Origin: Vitellaria paradoxa
Lineage: Eukaryota > Streptophyta > Magnoliopsida > Ericales > Sapotaceae
Direction of reading: 5' to 3'
Length of the DNA stretch: 64,000 bases
NCBI GenBank assembly: GCA_019916065.1
Contig: CM034234.1
Location: 8,778,342 to 8,842,341, forward strand
Shown in pieces: positions 24,501 to 37,200 of the stretch; position 1 is the first letter of the stretch, and each line of letters starts with the position of its first letter. The notes under the pieces are model-generated. The model was not told the origin of the DNA. It worked only from the letters and a program-made list of their open reading frames with translations, and did no database searches. The translations under genes were made by a program, and so were the position numbers.

Positions 24501-24777
24501 AGAAAATTTTCTCACCAAAAATTTCTCTCTTTTCAATGTTTTTTTTTTTTTTTTTTTTTTTGAGTTTGAAAAGTTAGGTCGTAGGTTTTACTTTATTAAA
24601 AAAAAAAAATTGTGCGTATGTGTGTGTGTGTGTAAGGAGTTTTATGTAATTTTTATTTTTGATTACTTTTTGTTTTTCCAGTATTTTGAGGAAGTGCAAA
24701 GGAAGGCTCATACAAAGTCTCAGAGAGCGAAAGACAAATTGCGAGTGATGCGGAGGAGTTTGAGCTGGCCGACTTAA
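21567..24777 (+). CDS. ABI5: ABI5-type group A bZIP transcription factor
   Basis: Coding exons 21567-22730, 23233-23304, 23580-23609 and 24682-24777 give 453 residues. Group A motifs occur in order. C1 is LGRQSSIYSLTLDEFQ from residue 43, with RQSS as a SnRK2/PKA-type phosphosite, followed by GSMNMDEFL. C2 is RQGSLTIPPPLCRKTVDEVW. C3 is TFGEMTLEDFLIRAGVVRE. Gln-Ser, Asn and Gly-rich linkers separate them. The basic region, with NRESAARSRARRQ, ends exon 1 at residue 388. The leucine zipper runs over the next exons. The order and wording match Arabidopsis ABI5, the nuclear ABA-response factor of seed and early seedling growth that binds ABREs. The C-terminus RRSLSWPT differs from the ABI5 ending but keeps an R-x-x-S site. 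Retention of intron 1 would stop at 22842-22844 and remove the zipper. Confidence 0.95.
23670..24060 (+). mobile_element. Possible TRIM/solo-LTR remnant in ABI5 intron 3
   Basis: It begins TGTTGAAAAATTTGGCATTA and contains TTGTCCCACATTG and TTTTATATATGATTACACTC, wording common in short plant LTRs. It then passes a small hairpin (GCACACACAAGTGTGC, about 23883-23898). Next is a twofold repeat with a period of about 49 bp, containing TTTGTCATGTGCAAGCG and TCGGTCCGAAAAGCAG (about 23932-24017). Target duplications were not found, so the ends are uncertain. Confidence 0.4.
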
Positions 24778-24868
24778 ATTACATGCATGCGCAGAGGAGA
24801 GGAGTTGATCGTCAGATCAACGATCCCATAAGACTACTCTTTGGTGAATTATGATTTTAGGGAACAAT

Positions 24869-24870
24869 AT

Positions 24871-24910
<40 letters not shown>
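24869..24910. repeat. (AC)n(AT)n microsatellite in the ABI5 3' region
   Basis: A run of AC repeats passes directly into AT repeats about 90 bp after the ABI5 stop codon, probably within the 3' UTR. Confidence 0.85.
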
Positions 24911-25102
24911 GATCAGCTATATATATGTCGATCGTTTAGTGCTAAGATTAGCTATCCGTAGGTTTGTGCTTTTGTTTCTCATCTTAAGGATGAAAAACGT
25001 GCAAGTTTTACAGAGAGTTCTTGTACATTTTCTTCAGCCAGCTCTTCTTAATTTGAGGTATTCCGACAAAGGCTTTAAGGAATTTAAAAATGATTCTACT
25101 AG

Positions 25103-25262
25103 GGGAGTGTTTAGAGTATTAAAAAAATTTCAAAAAAAATCAAAAGTAAGTGTTGATGTAATATAAAAGTAACACGTGATAAAATTTGATTGAAAAAATT
25201 TAAACACTTTTGAAGTGTTTTTTTAGAATTTTTTGAAAATTTTTGGAAACCAAACGGCTCCT
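25103..25262. mobile_element. Probable MITE downstream of ABI5
   Basis: The inverted ends are GGGGAGTGTTTAGAG and, from the right, GGAGCCGTTTGGTTTCC. The interior is AT-rich and distantly similar to the 137-bp MITE family when inverted. The target duplication is not clear. Confidence 0.5.
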
Positions 25263-28200
25263 AATTTATTATGTATCCTATCAAATTTAAAAAAAGTGCG
25301 GCTTTTGTCATTCAACGCATTTGATTTGTTAAAAAGTTTTGAAAAAAAAAATAAAAAAGAAACTTAACAAAAAATTTTGATTATAGTAATTTATAATAAC
25401 TCTTTCTGACAATTTACGTTGTAGTTCTAATTGCAGCAGTCAACTTCTTATAATAACAATAGATATTTTAATTTAGTCTCATTTGTAATTCAGCCATTAA
25501 GAATATAATACAAATAAACTACATTTACCAATTTAAAAGTGTAGATCGAACTTAACCCACCCGTTCTCTCCTCTTTCCCCCACACGATCACTCTACCGTG
25601 TCTGAAAACTCTCTCGTTTTGACGAAGTGCAGCGGTGATTCTCTAAAATTTTGGATTTCATTCCCCCGCTGTCTTCTTCGACCTCCGTTATAATAAGGTC
25701 GACCTATATATGTAACCCTAACCACGTTTAAGATATTTGTAGCTGCATTTGCTCTATATATATATATATATATATATATGGGTGCATGCCTAATCTTTGT
25801 GAGCACTTGTTTGCACTTCAACGGCTTATGATATACTTGGAAATTTGGGATTTTGTGTCATTTGAATTGACTAGCGAGTAAAAAGTTGGGGGCTTTTCCT
25901 TAATTAGGCCATATACAATTACTTCCCGTATTATTAGAACATAAATTTTTACAAAACAACTCCACTAAAATGAGAAGATAGAATCAAAATGTTTAAATAT
26001 AAAGGTCCTGTTTGGATGATAATTTTTGACAAAAAATTATAGTCTTTTACAAATTTTTACTAATTTTTGACGCTTTCTGAACGTTTATTTTAAAATTTTA
26101 AATTTTACAAATTTTTATAAATTTTTGTTAATTTTCCGACTGTTCTACCAACTAACCAAAAAAAGAAGTAACTGATACATTATACTTTTTTTAAAACCAA
26201 AAAATAATTGATGCATTACAGTACTTTCTTTCAAATATTTGTAAAAATATAACTTATTTATAAAATTAACTAGGCCAACTTGGACGAGCCTAACTTTAAA
26301 TGGCTAGAAAATAGAACTAAAATGATTTGTTATTTCAAAATAAAATATCCACGAAAAACATAATTTATTAATAAAATTAATATTATGCAATCACTATCAC
26401 ATCTTTTCTGATAAAACAGCATTTTTCGTATTGAAACCAACAATCACGAAAAGCATTATTTCATTTATCTCGCAAAGAAGTCAGGACATAGAGATTGAAA
26501 CAGACGATGCTCAAAGTTTTGGATTGAGGAAGGAAAAAAGAAAAACTGAACAGAGATGGAGGAAAAGAAGAATATCCGAAAGTCTCCTAAGAAAGAACAA
26601 GGGGAGATGTTCCTCAAAATGGAGACTGATTCGAGAGAACGAGAAACCCTCTTGTTGTGCGCCTCTGGTCGAACTGAAGGGAATGATGTTTGGTTTTGCT
26701 CCTCCCTCCAGTAATTCAAGAGGCATCTCATCTACCATTAATTCTTTTCAATCATCAATTTTGCCAAATATGACTCAAGGAACTTTTACCAGAAAAAATA
26801 AATAAATAAATAAAAAGTGAAAAAAAAATTCATAATATTCCCCTAAAAAAATGCCAAGAAACAAACAAAATGACTTATAAATCTTAATTGCCTTCAAAAA
26901 CAATATTATTCCTTAAATCACACAGAGTCACAAAACAGAAAAACAATGTTAAAAAATAAAAAATACATAGAGGGGTATTTAGAGTAAGGATTTGGGAAGG
27001 GGGAAAAAAAAGAAAAAAATACAAAATGTCAAATGCCTATATTTTTTAGTGAATTAAAAATATATGAAAATAGAAGGAATTTTACTAACAAATTAGTTTT
27101 CTAATTTAGTTATTTTTAATTTCTTAAAAATTACGTTTTTCTCCATCATTTTTTAATACAAACGAAACACGAAAAGTAAATTTGAAATTTCATTCCTTTT
27201 CCTTTCCCCTTATGAACTCTTTAATCCGAACAAAGATTTGGTGAGGGAAGAAACAAAAAAGAGTAAGAAAAATGGAGAGAGAGAGAGAATATATAAAATC
27301 TCAACTACAAGATTTTAAAAGGTATTCATTAATAAATTAGATTTTATTTTAGTCATTTTTAATTTTTATTTTCATCCCAAATCAAACATAAACAGATTTA
27401 AAAAAAATAAAACAATAAAATTTTTACTATCCGATTGAAAATAATAATATTTAAAAGGCAAACAAAATGAGAACTCCAAAATAAACAAGCAAAGATGATA
27501 AAAGAAGAAGGAAGCAGAAAAGGAGGAATAAATAGAACAGTAGAATAAATTCAGAAAATGTAAGTGAAATCGTTATGTCATGTGTGTGTATACGTAAGTA
27601 ATACGTATATATACCACGAGTATTAATATAATAGTTATTACTTTTAAATTTCTATTATTGGATTTTTATAAATATAAATTTTATCATTTTGTAAATATTT
27701 TTTATGTCACAAATAAAACTAATTACATAATGATCGATAAACATGGAAGATATTTTAAAAATTATATAAGAAAATAAATTATAATAGACTATATAAATTA
27801 TAGATTTCTAATCCGAGCCTAATTGCACAAATACTAACTTTTATATTGATTTATTTTATTTTTAATTTTATTTATGATTTGATTTGATTTAGCACCGAAA
27901 TTAAGATCCATCGATTTTAAAGTTTGTAGGTTACAAAACAAAATCATTAATTCTAGTTTGATTTAAATAATTTTATGCTAAGTAATTGTTAAAAAACATT
28001 TCTAAATAAGTTGTATATAATGCCCATCATTTGGCAACTCAATTTTTAGCGAAAAATTATCAAATATTAGTTCTTGACAAAATACCAATTTTTATTACTT
28101 TTCTAACTTGCTCAACTTAAAAATTATTACAAGTTGTTAAAAATTACTAAAAATTATTAAAAATTTTATTAAACACCTAAAAGTTATAAAAATTATCAAA

Positions 28201-30526
28201 AATTGTTATTATTTTACCGAACGTACTAAAAATTACTACAAGTTATTAAAAAGTACTAAAAATTATTAAAATTTTATCAAATACCTTAAAATTATAAAAA
28301 TTATCAAAAATTGTTATTATTTTATCAAACACACTAAAAATTATAACTAATAACTTTTAATAAAAAATACCATAATTACTAAAATCTGAACTTCCAAACA
28401 ACACTAATATCAATGATTGTAATATAAAATATTATTATTATTATTATTATTAATGATGCCTATTCACAAATGACACCCTAGCAATATAGTTTTAAAATAA
28501 TAAAATTCTTTTAAAAAACATATATTTAAAAAAATCACCATAGTGATATATATTTTTAAAAAATAATGTAATACATATTGTATTTAATAATATGAATTTT
28601 GTTCCATTAATCAACCAGTTAAATCACCAATGAGATTGAATCACTTGATTATTTCAAATCACAACTTGATAGATAATTTAAAATCGAATCAAATCAAATT
28701 GATATGATATGTTTGACGATTCAATCAGTTCAATTATACACTCTCGGAGTGCATTTTGCAACACGAATTTTTTGAAACTTTTTTGAATTTTTCACAAAAA
28801 AGTATGGATTTCGTTTGGCAAAGACATATAACTTTTTCATTAGACATATTATCAAATTATTATTATAGCCTTTCTCGTTTTTCAATTAACATAAAATAGA
28901 AGAATAAAAATGTAATTTGAAAAATTATTCACAGCCCACTAGGGGAATAAATAAATGTTGCCAAACACACTCCTGATATATATACGTACACGTGTGTTAT
29001 GGATGTACACAAATTGGTTTTTTTCATGTCTTTTTATATGTTCAAGTATCCAGGTTAGTTTAGTTTATGTGTATTTTTATTAATTTCTGAGACGTTTAAA
29101 TTTTTTTTTTTTTTTTTTTTTGTGATCCTGAAATTTGTTTTATGTTTACATATTTAGAGTTAAACTGATTTCGTCTGTGTCCAAAATTTTGAATTCAAAG
29201 CAGACCCTGATCATCACATAAAATCTTATCAGTCAGGTCCATAATTATGACTATAAAATCTGTGTAAAAAAAGAAAATAAATAAGCAAAAAAAATCAGAT
29301 TGGTTCAACCTTAATTCTATCGGTTTGGATCCAAAGTGATCCAATTGGTTCCATTTTTTGGGTGATTTGAGTTGAGTAAACCTAGCGTGCGCACGCATGT
29401 ACGGATCACGACACACATTCCACGGCCTACGATGGATCGACGTTACAGAAAAAGGGAAAAGGATCACCGGCTATGCAGAAGCCACTTCGGTGGCGCTGAC
29501 GGATGGGGCCGCGGGATCCAGCGGCTGCGACGGTGCTCGTCACTACGTCAAGATTTCAGCTCGATCGGCGACGTCGGAGTGCGGTGGATTCAATCCTTCT
29601 CCCTCGGAAAAGCCACGAATTGCTTGTACTTACATGGAGACGAAGAGAAGGAACTTTAGATACACATATGCACAGAGAGACAGAGAGAGAGAGAGAGCTT
29701 CAAGTTTCTGACAGCTGGGCTTGCGAGCTTGCATATATGTGCGGTGGATATGGTGATCAGTGATTACTCGTGGAAGCGTTTGATTCAACCATATTTTTCT
29801 TTCCCCAACTGCTTTTTGACTAAACGAAAGCATTGGAAGATTCTACAAGTTTTATTATTACGTTTTTTTTATAAAAAAAAATAATATTAAATTTTAAATA
29901 TTTTTATCTTATTTGTTTAAATAAATAATCGTTTCATTGTAACTCAGGCTGCGTTTGGCATCCTTACCTAGTAACTGCTACAGTAACTACTAGGTAATAG
30001 CTGCTACCGTAGTCAACTAAATTTACCCTCTTACATTTTAATCTTCTTTTAAACTTTCAAGGGTAAAAATGTCAAATTAACTAAAATTAAAAATTTACTT
30101 TTTTTCCTTCCCAAACACAAAAATAGTTGACTTATTTTTAACTAATTAGAAATAAACTAGTTATTTTCCTTCCCACACCAAATATTACAGTGTAAAATAA
30201 TTTATTGAATAAATTGCAGAGTTTGTTATAATTTAGACATATAGTTTACATAAAAAAAAATGAATTCTAAATAAAAAGTTACTCTCTTATTAATTACATT
30301 AAATGATTCTAATAATTTTTATTAAATATATTTAAACGGAAAATAATAAATAAAAAAAAAAAGATAAGAAACTGATCCACTAATTAAGCAGTTATGTTGA
30401 AGAGAATTTACATAAATTAAGAACTGACAAAGAGTAAAGATATTCAAAATATAAGTTAGAAATAATTTGACAAGGGGAAATTTTTTTAAAAATAAAAATT
30501 AAATTCCATTTTCATGAATTAAAATT
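25263..30526. other. Gene-free AT-rich stretch
   Basis: Holds an (AT)n microsatellite at 25755-25779, a tandem repeat at about 28.1-28.35 kb, (ATT)n near 28428-28450, and several MITE-like AT-rich blocks. GC-richer islands at 26.48-26.75 kb and 29.37-29.65 kb contain overlapping open frames on one or both strands without a recognisable domain. I do not call a gene in either. Confidence 0.45.
28120..28340. repeat. Two-copy tandem repeat, period 109 bp
   Basis: ACAAGTTRTTAAAAA occurs at 28129 and 28238. The rest of the unit (CTAAAAATTATTAAAA and TATAAAAATTATCAAAAATT) repeats at the same spacing. It is AT-rich, non-coding and probably an internally duplicated MITE. Confidence 0.65.
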
Positions 30527-30529
30527 TTA

Positions 30530-30871
30530 GGTGACATTTAGTTTATTCTTTTGTTTTTATTTTTTTGTTTTCTGGTTTATGTGTTTTATGTCTTAAAAAT
30601 TTCAAAATAAAGAAATAAAAAATGTTCTATTTTTCTTTTTTTTTCTATTTCCTTATTTGGAGATTTTCTTTATTTTGAATTAAAAACGCTCAAAATAAAT
30701 TTTTATCATTTTTTATTTCATGTGTAAACTAATTTTCTATTTTCTAAAACAAATTTTAGAAATACAAATGATTAAATACATTTGAATTGTTTTCTTTATT
30801 TTCAAAATTATAAAATGAAAAATGAGTTTAAAATAGAAAATAAAAAATAAAAAAATAAATCAAATGGCACC
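30530..30871 (+). mobile_element. Tourist-like MITE (copy 2), 342 bp
   Basis: The ends are GGTGACATTTAGTTTA and, inverted, GGTGCCATTTGATTTA. The flanks are TTA (30527-30529 and 30872-30874). The interior aligns with 21130-21456, sharing CCTTATTTSGAG and AAAACAAATTTTARAAATAC. Non-coding. Confidence 0.75.
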
Positions 30872-31000
30872 TTAAAAACCTAAACATATAAACTTCTATT
30901 GTAACTTAAGAAAAATAAGAGAATTTGAAATAAATATTCATATATGTAAAATTTTAAATATTTTTGTTTATTAAAACAAAAATTTCAGTTGAAAATTTTA

Positions 31001-31267
31001 GAGTTCATTTGGTTTGTTTTTCTATTTTTATTTTTTGTTTTAAATTTATTTTTTATTTTACGTTTTTAAAAATAAAGAAAAAGTTTAAAATGAAAGATGG
31101 ATTTACATATAAAATGAAAAATGACAAAAAGTCGTATTGTGCGTTTTTAATTCTAAATAAGGAAAATTTCAAAACAATGAAAATATTGCATTTTTTGTTT
31201 CTTTATTTTAAAATTTTTAAAACATAAAATAAAAAAATAAAATAAAAAAAATAAACCAAATATCACC
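31001..31267 (-). mobile_element. Tourist-like MITE (copy 3), 267 bp, inverted
   Basis: The right end, read inverted, is GGTGATATTTGGTTTA. The left end is GAGTTCATTTGGTTTG. The flanks are TTA (30998-31000 and 31268-31270). The interior matches the other copies in reverse orientation (GCGTTTTTAATTCTAAATAAGG). The 87-codon plus frame across it is not a gene. Confidence 0.65.
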
Positions 31268-31350
31268 TTATTTTTTATAAAAATTTCCATAAAAAAATAT
31301 GTTCAACCCCAGCAAAACTTAGTAATCAGCAAAGCAATACTTAGGAGAGA

Positions 31351-31486
31351 TGTTTGGTTAGTCAAAATCAATCAAAATTTATTAATTTTTATTTAATTTT
31401 TATATTTTTTTCTAATTAAATTCTTTTACATATCGCTTTTACATTAAATTTTTATATTTTTATTATACTTTTTAACTAACCAAATA
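31351..31486. mobile_element. MITE, about 136 bp (copy 2 of the 14.1-kb family)
   Basis: The ends are TGTTTGGTTAGTCAAAA and, inverted, TATTTGGTTAGTTAAAA. It is similar throughout to 14105-14241, in the same orientation. Confidence 0.65.
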
Positions 31487-33400
31487 CCCTCTTATCAAAA
31501 ATAGATTGTAGAGTTCAATTAAATGCAAAAATTGCGGGAGAATTATTTATACTGAACGTGCTCATTGATCAAAGTTGACGTCAACTTTGAAGTATGTTTG
31601 GCTTGGGGAGAAGATAGGTGGTAAAGCTCTTAATTTTTAATTTGTGTGTTTAATTTTTACTTTTATATTAGAAAAAATATAAATAAAAACTTAAAAAGAT
31701 TTTTGATCATAATACCTATTAGTTGGTAATTATGGTGTTAAGAGGGTGGCTATCAATGGCGATAATAATCACCAACGGGCCAGAAGTGATGGCTGAAAGT
31801 AGCCGTCGATTGACATCGGTGATCAGCAATCTGAGATGAAGGATGGCTGGTAACGATTGTGGTGGCCAGAAGTAATGATAATAGTAACAACGGATGGCGG
31901 TCTAAGTCAATGATTATAAGTGGCAGTGGTTGTATAAAAAAATAAAAAATTGAGAAAATATATTTTTTATATTTTTAAAAAATTTTAAAAATAATTCTCA
32001 CATTTTTAGAAATTCAAAATTGAAATAAAATTTTCTTGTTTAGTTTTCAAAAATATACAAATGAAAACTAAAAACTTTATAAAATGTATGTAATTGTCGA
32101 GTTTGAAGAAAAGGGAAAAAAAAAAAACATAAAAATATTTTTATCACATTTTCTCTCTATTTTTCTATGAAAGATATCAAATATATTTGGAAGGCTTATC
32201 TAATTGTTAATTCTAGACTTTCAAATATTAGTTAAGATATACGCAAACTGATTCTGATACGCTAAGTATTTAAAAATATGTACATTAAATACATTTTATT
32301 TTTAATTTCTATAGTTCAAAAAATAATATTTACTGTGAGAATTGATAATGTAAAAATACAAAATGTGAAATATATTTAGGGATCATTTGGTAACGCTGTT
32401 ATTTTTTTGTTTATGTCCATCTGTTTACGTTTTCTATTTTTTATTTTCGGTTGTCGTTTTTTTTTTCTAAAATGAAAACTGAAATTACATTTAAAAATGT
32501 AATTTTATTTATAATTATCAATTCTTTATTTTCCTAAAATATTTAATTTTATTCATTTTTTAAAAATTAATTGAATTTAAAAATATATTTTATATTAATT
32601 TAAATTAATTAATTAGATTAATTAAATTAAATTTAAATTAATCAATTAAATTATTTATTATAAATATTTAATTTAATAAATATAAAATATATTAAATTAT
32701 AAATTGATTATATTATTTATTTAAAATAATTAAATAAATTATAATTATTATATCATTTAATTTAGTTAATATAAAATATATTAATTATAATTTAATTATA
32801 TTATTTAGTAAAAATAATTTTAATTTAATAAAATATTTGAACAAAATAATTAATTTGAATATGATATAACTAAAATGAATGGGGTGTTTAAATTGATAAA
32901 ATATTGGTAAAGAAAAAAATAGAGCGAAAATATTTTTTTATTATTTACGTATTTCTATTTAAATTTTTATTTTTTGAAAACAAAAAAATAAACAGATTTA
33001 ATATACATGTTTCTGTTGTTTCTGTTGTCACTTTACAAAATTTTAAAAATATAAATAGAAAAACAAAAAACAAAAGCTTAGTATTTTTCTTCCACATAGA
33101 ACTGAATTGAGTCAATAGTAACAATTTGATTATACCTACCGCACAATTATCTCCCACTTTTTATTGTTTATGTTTTTGTCTTAGATTTTCGAATGGAAGA
33201 TATCATTCTATGATTGTGATAATCTTGAACGAAATATATTGATAATTACAAATAATCATTAGAGTAAATTAGCTAAACGATTACTTGTGTAGGAAAAAAA
33301 AAAAAAAAAAAGTGAGTGTATATTGAATCCAATAGTGACTGGATGCGGGACCCTATCTAATGGATTACCGTTAAAAAAATAAGTTTTAAATTTCAACGTT
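31487..33400. other. Gene-free AT-rich stretch upstream of FtsZ2
   Basis: Mostly A/T low-complexity DNA. A GC-richer island at 31.74-31.93 kb, with repeated GGTGGC/ATGGC words, has no open frame of note. At about 32215-32275 there is a short copy of the SINE tail seen at 15.2 kb (ATTAGTTAAGATATACGCAA). No gene is supported. Confidence 0.45.
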
Positions 33401-34284
33401 GCATGTGGACCTTTTTTAGTACTTTAACAAACGGGTCGGGGGCGGGACTGGGCTACGTACGGAAAAATGGAGAGGAGAGGCGGGGCGGGGCGACAGGCCA
33501 TGTCTCAGGCTGGAACGGAATTATCCAAGCTTGACCCGAGTCGCTCAGACCGGATCAGATTGAGTCATACGAATGCTTGAAAGGACAAGGTTGGGACGGG
33601 ATGCGCAGGGTAGCGGGTCGATCCGACCCACCAACATAACTACGTAATAAGCGGTCACGGGGCTGACACCGGTACCGGTACAGATGCGGATAAATAATCA
33701 AGCTTCTCAGGCAGTCCTGGCTCCTGATATTTACGCACAGAAGGCGGGGACTTGGAGATATTTCGATTTACCATTTCTGTTTGGAGTAGCCAAAATACCA
33801 GCCAACAATTATTAAGCCGGTGTTAATAGTTCTAATCAAATACTCCAAAAAGTTAAAAGCACCCAAAACCCCAAAGCCTCTCTTTCTCATCCGAACTCTT
33901 CCGGCATTGCTCTCTTCTTGGGGGAAGTTTTCTGTAACTCTCGCAGGTCTTTGTTTCTCTCCAACCCAGATGGCATTTCTTTCTGTTGTTCTGCGTTATA
34001 GCATTTCTTGATGTTTTAGGGTTGATATTATTCTGGGTTTTTTGGCTTTCCCTCTATGTCAGAACTGGGTCTTTTGCAATACAAATTTTTATTCACTCTG
34101 CACTTGTTGATTATTTGCTTCTTGACGGGTTTTATTCTAAATGGTTCTTATGCTTTCCCGTCTGTTTGGTTTTAATTTAACAGGTATCGGGAGAAAATCT
34201 TGACATATATATGGTCAATTGGGTTTCCCAATCTCTCTTAGAAGTAGTAAAATTACCTTAATTTTGAGCTTTTAGTTTCTCGTA
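33401..34284 (+). promoter_or_regulatory. Probable promoter and leader region of FtsZ2
   Basis: GC content rises sharply at 33.42-33.72 kb, with G-rich tracts and the palindromic CACCGGTACCGGTAC. The leader region follows from about 33.8 kb. Pyrimidine-rich sequence and several short upstream frames precede the ATG. A leader intron is possible, with a candidate acceptor GAGCTTTTAG just before the ATG. No clear TATA box was found. Confidence 0.4.
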
Positions 34285-37200
34285 ATGGCGACTTTTTTGT
34301 CGCCGTATTTCGCACCAACTGCTTGTCGAAACCGGAATGGGGTTCTAACCGTTATTGGAGGGAAGGTTTTGATGGAAAGTCAATTTGGAAGGGTGGGCTT
34401 CCCGAAGGTGTTTGATGAAAAGAATGTGATTTTGAGTGATAGCCAAAAAATTGCTTCATACTCTTCGCAGCTTAAACGTTTGGCCAATTCCCATAGTGTC
34501 AACCAATATCATTGCAAGGATCCATTTCTGAATCTACATCCTGAGATTTCAATGCTCAGGGGTGAGGGGAACAGCACGTTGCCTACTCTGAGAAAGGATG
34601 GTCACAGTGGAAGTGTCACCGAAAGCTTGGGAGATTCATCGAGTTTAAGTAACAATAATGAAGCCAAGATCAAAGTTATTGGGGTTGGAGGTGGTGGGTC
34701 GAATGCAGTTAACCGAATGATAGAGAGCGCAATGAAGGGTGTGGAGTTCTGGATTGTTAACACGGATGTTCAAGCCATGAGAATGTCTCCTGTGTTCCCT
34801 CAGCACCGGTTACAAATAGGTCAAGAGCTTACCAGAGGACTTGGTGCCGGTGGAAACCCAGATATTGGCATGAATGCTGCCAAAGAAAGCAAAGGGTCAA
34901 TAGAAGAGGCATTATATGGTGCAGACATGGTCTTTGTGACTGTAAGTTTCTGATATTACTACCATTATTTTTCTGTTCAATTATGTATGTATCTTAAGAC
35001 CCTTTAATACCCAATCAAGAGGCAGACAATCCATTGAACACTATTTTCATATCCAAAATTTAAACAATGCAGTCTGATCACGAGTTTCATTCAGATGGTG
35101 GATTGTCCTGTGCACGGTAGGCATTTACTTATTTTGACAGGATAGCAAGTCGGTATTGCAAATTCTTTGTGTTTTATAGTCTTTAATTGGTCCATGATTG
35201 CAAACCAGATTTATTTGCTTGCAGTTTTCTGATTTACGTAGCTCTGTCAGTGTGAATACTGAACTACTGGTTGTTGCTGATATGTACTTTACAAATCTGG
35301 ATCCACATACTCTATGATCATTATAACATCTGGACTTTATTCGATGTCCTATGTGTTGCATCTTTTTTATACCTCCTTTGTTAGATCTAGCTTTGCAACG
35401 TGTGTTGCATCTTTGCCTTATTAAAAGTATGTGTTCAATCCTAGTGCTAGCTAGTTAACTACATGGTTTTCTCACTTTTCAGGATGGATGGTTCACTATA
35501 TTAGATTATAGCCGTAGGTTCAATTTCAACAAGTCAATTGTAAGTCAATCATGTTAAAGTCGAGCAGTAGACTTTCTCAATATTATCAATCTGGTAAGGT
35601 TCAGACTGTCAATGGTTTCGCTGAAAAAATTTGTTAGATGTTTGAAGAGGAAAAATTAGGTCTCAAAGTGAAACTCCAGAACTTTTTGAAAGAGATTTGT
35701 TTATTACTTTAAACATAATTCAAAATTGTTTATTAGATAAAAATTTGAAATTGCTAAGGTAAATGATTCACAATCATTCCACTGTAGTGGCATCGACCAT
35801 CTACTGACCAGGGATAAACTAGTGCTTGCTCTTTAAATATATAAAATCCACGTGTCATATGTGTGTTAGAAGTTAGAACCCATTTTGGCATGTATGTCGT
35901 ATGTATGCTCCTTCATTAAAATAGTTAAGGTACTCTTGCATCTACACGTTGTACACAAGGCTTGCAAATAGATAATGAACAGTCTATGGATCAACTTTAA
36001 AAATCTGCTCTTTATTTGCCAAAATTGTAGCACCACTTGATGATTTTGGATCTTCAAGGAACTAAGTATCACGCATACCAGCTGCTTATTCTATTTTTGT
36101 TTCTATAGCTTTTATTTCTCTTCTAATGCAGAAAGTTTAATTTTTATGATGCACAGGCTGGAATGGGTGGAGGAACTGGCACTGGTGGGGCTCCTGTAAT
36201 TGCTGGAATTGCAAAGTCAATGGGTGTCTTAACTGTTGGTATTGTCACAACCCCCTTCTCTTTTGAGGGACGAAGGAGGGCAGTTCAGGCCCAAGAAGGA
36301 ATTGCGGCTTTGAGGGACAATGTTGACACACTGATAGTCATTCCAAATGACAAGTTACTGACTGCAGTTTCTCCATCTACACCAGTCACAGAAGCATTTA
36401 ACCTCGCTGATGACATCCTTCGACAAGGTGTTCGCGGCATTTCTGATATAATTATGGTAAGGTGCCCAAATAACTTGTCACTAGCTTTATATCTTATCTA
36501 TGTTGACTTGATGGAGTTGCTGAAACTAAGGAACCTCAAAATTTGGCAGTAATGTATAGATCTTCATTTCACTCGGTCTGTTTAGCAGGGTGTAAGAATG
36601 GGATGTAGATAGGGGAGGGGGAGGAAGAACGGAGGGATGGTCCAGATGGATATGTTTCCCTTATTTGTTAGGAAAGAGAGAGAATGGTCACTGGAGTGGC
36701 TCAACTTCCTACCCAACCATATCCCTTCCTCGCAAAAATGGGTAGGACCAGAGTAAAAGGACTTCCATTTTTGTCTTTACATTTTCGGCCATTGAAAAAT
36801 CCTTCTTGCTCAATATGCGGCAATATGATGGTAAAACCATACAATCCCTCCTTTTCATCCTTTTCTTTTTTCTTCCTAATGAACCAAACAAAGAGAGGGA
36901 GATCCAGTTTTCTTTCTGTTGGAAGACATTTTCCTTCCATCCTAGCTTCCCTTTTATTTCTATTTTCACCCTTTGTAGCTATGAGCACTGGGATTTGCCC
37001 AGATAGGCTTTGGCTTGCTGAGTCGTTTTAATATTTAAATTTTTGCTTACCCTCGTCAGCCAAAGTTATTTTGTTTTTTTTTTCCCTTGATCAATAAAAA
37101 ATTTTATTAATGAGGAAAAAAGGGAAGGGCATCAAGAGAATGTCAGCCAAAGTTGCTTCATTGATAACAATAATGGGTGCCTGTATTTTCTGCAAGGAAG

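Noticed and set aside
26431..26805. Plus frame of 124 codons, with minus frames of 75-88 codons over the same DNA
   Set aside because: Open frames lie on both strands with no recognisable domain, no splice-compatible neighbours and low-complexity flanks. A gene fragment is possible but not supportable.
36684..37031. Frames of 86-115 codons on both strands
   Set aside because: Lies within FtsZ2 intron 2 between well-defined exons and has no recognisable domain.
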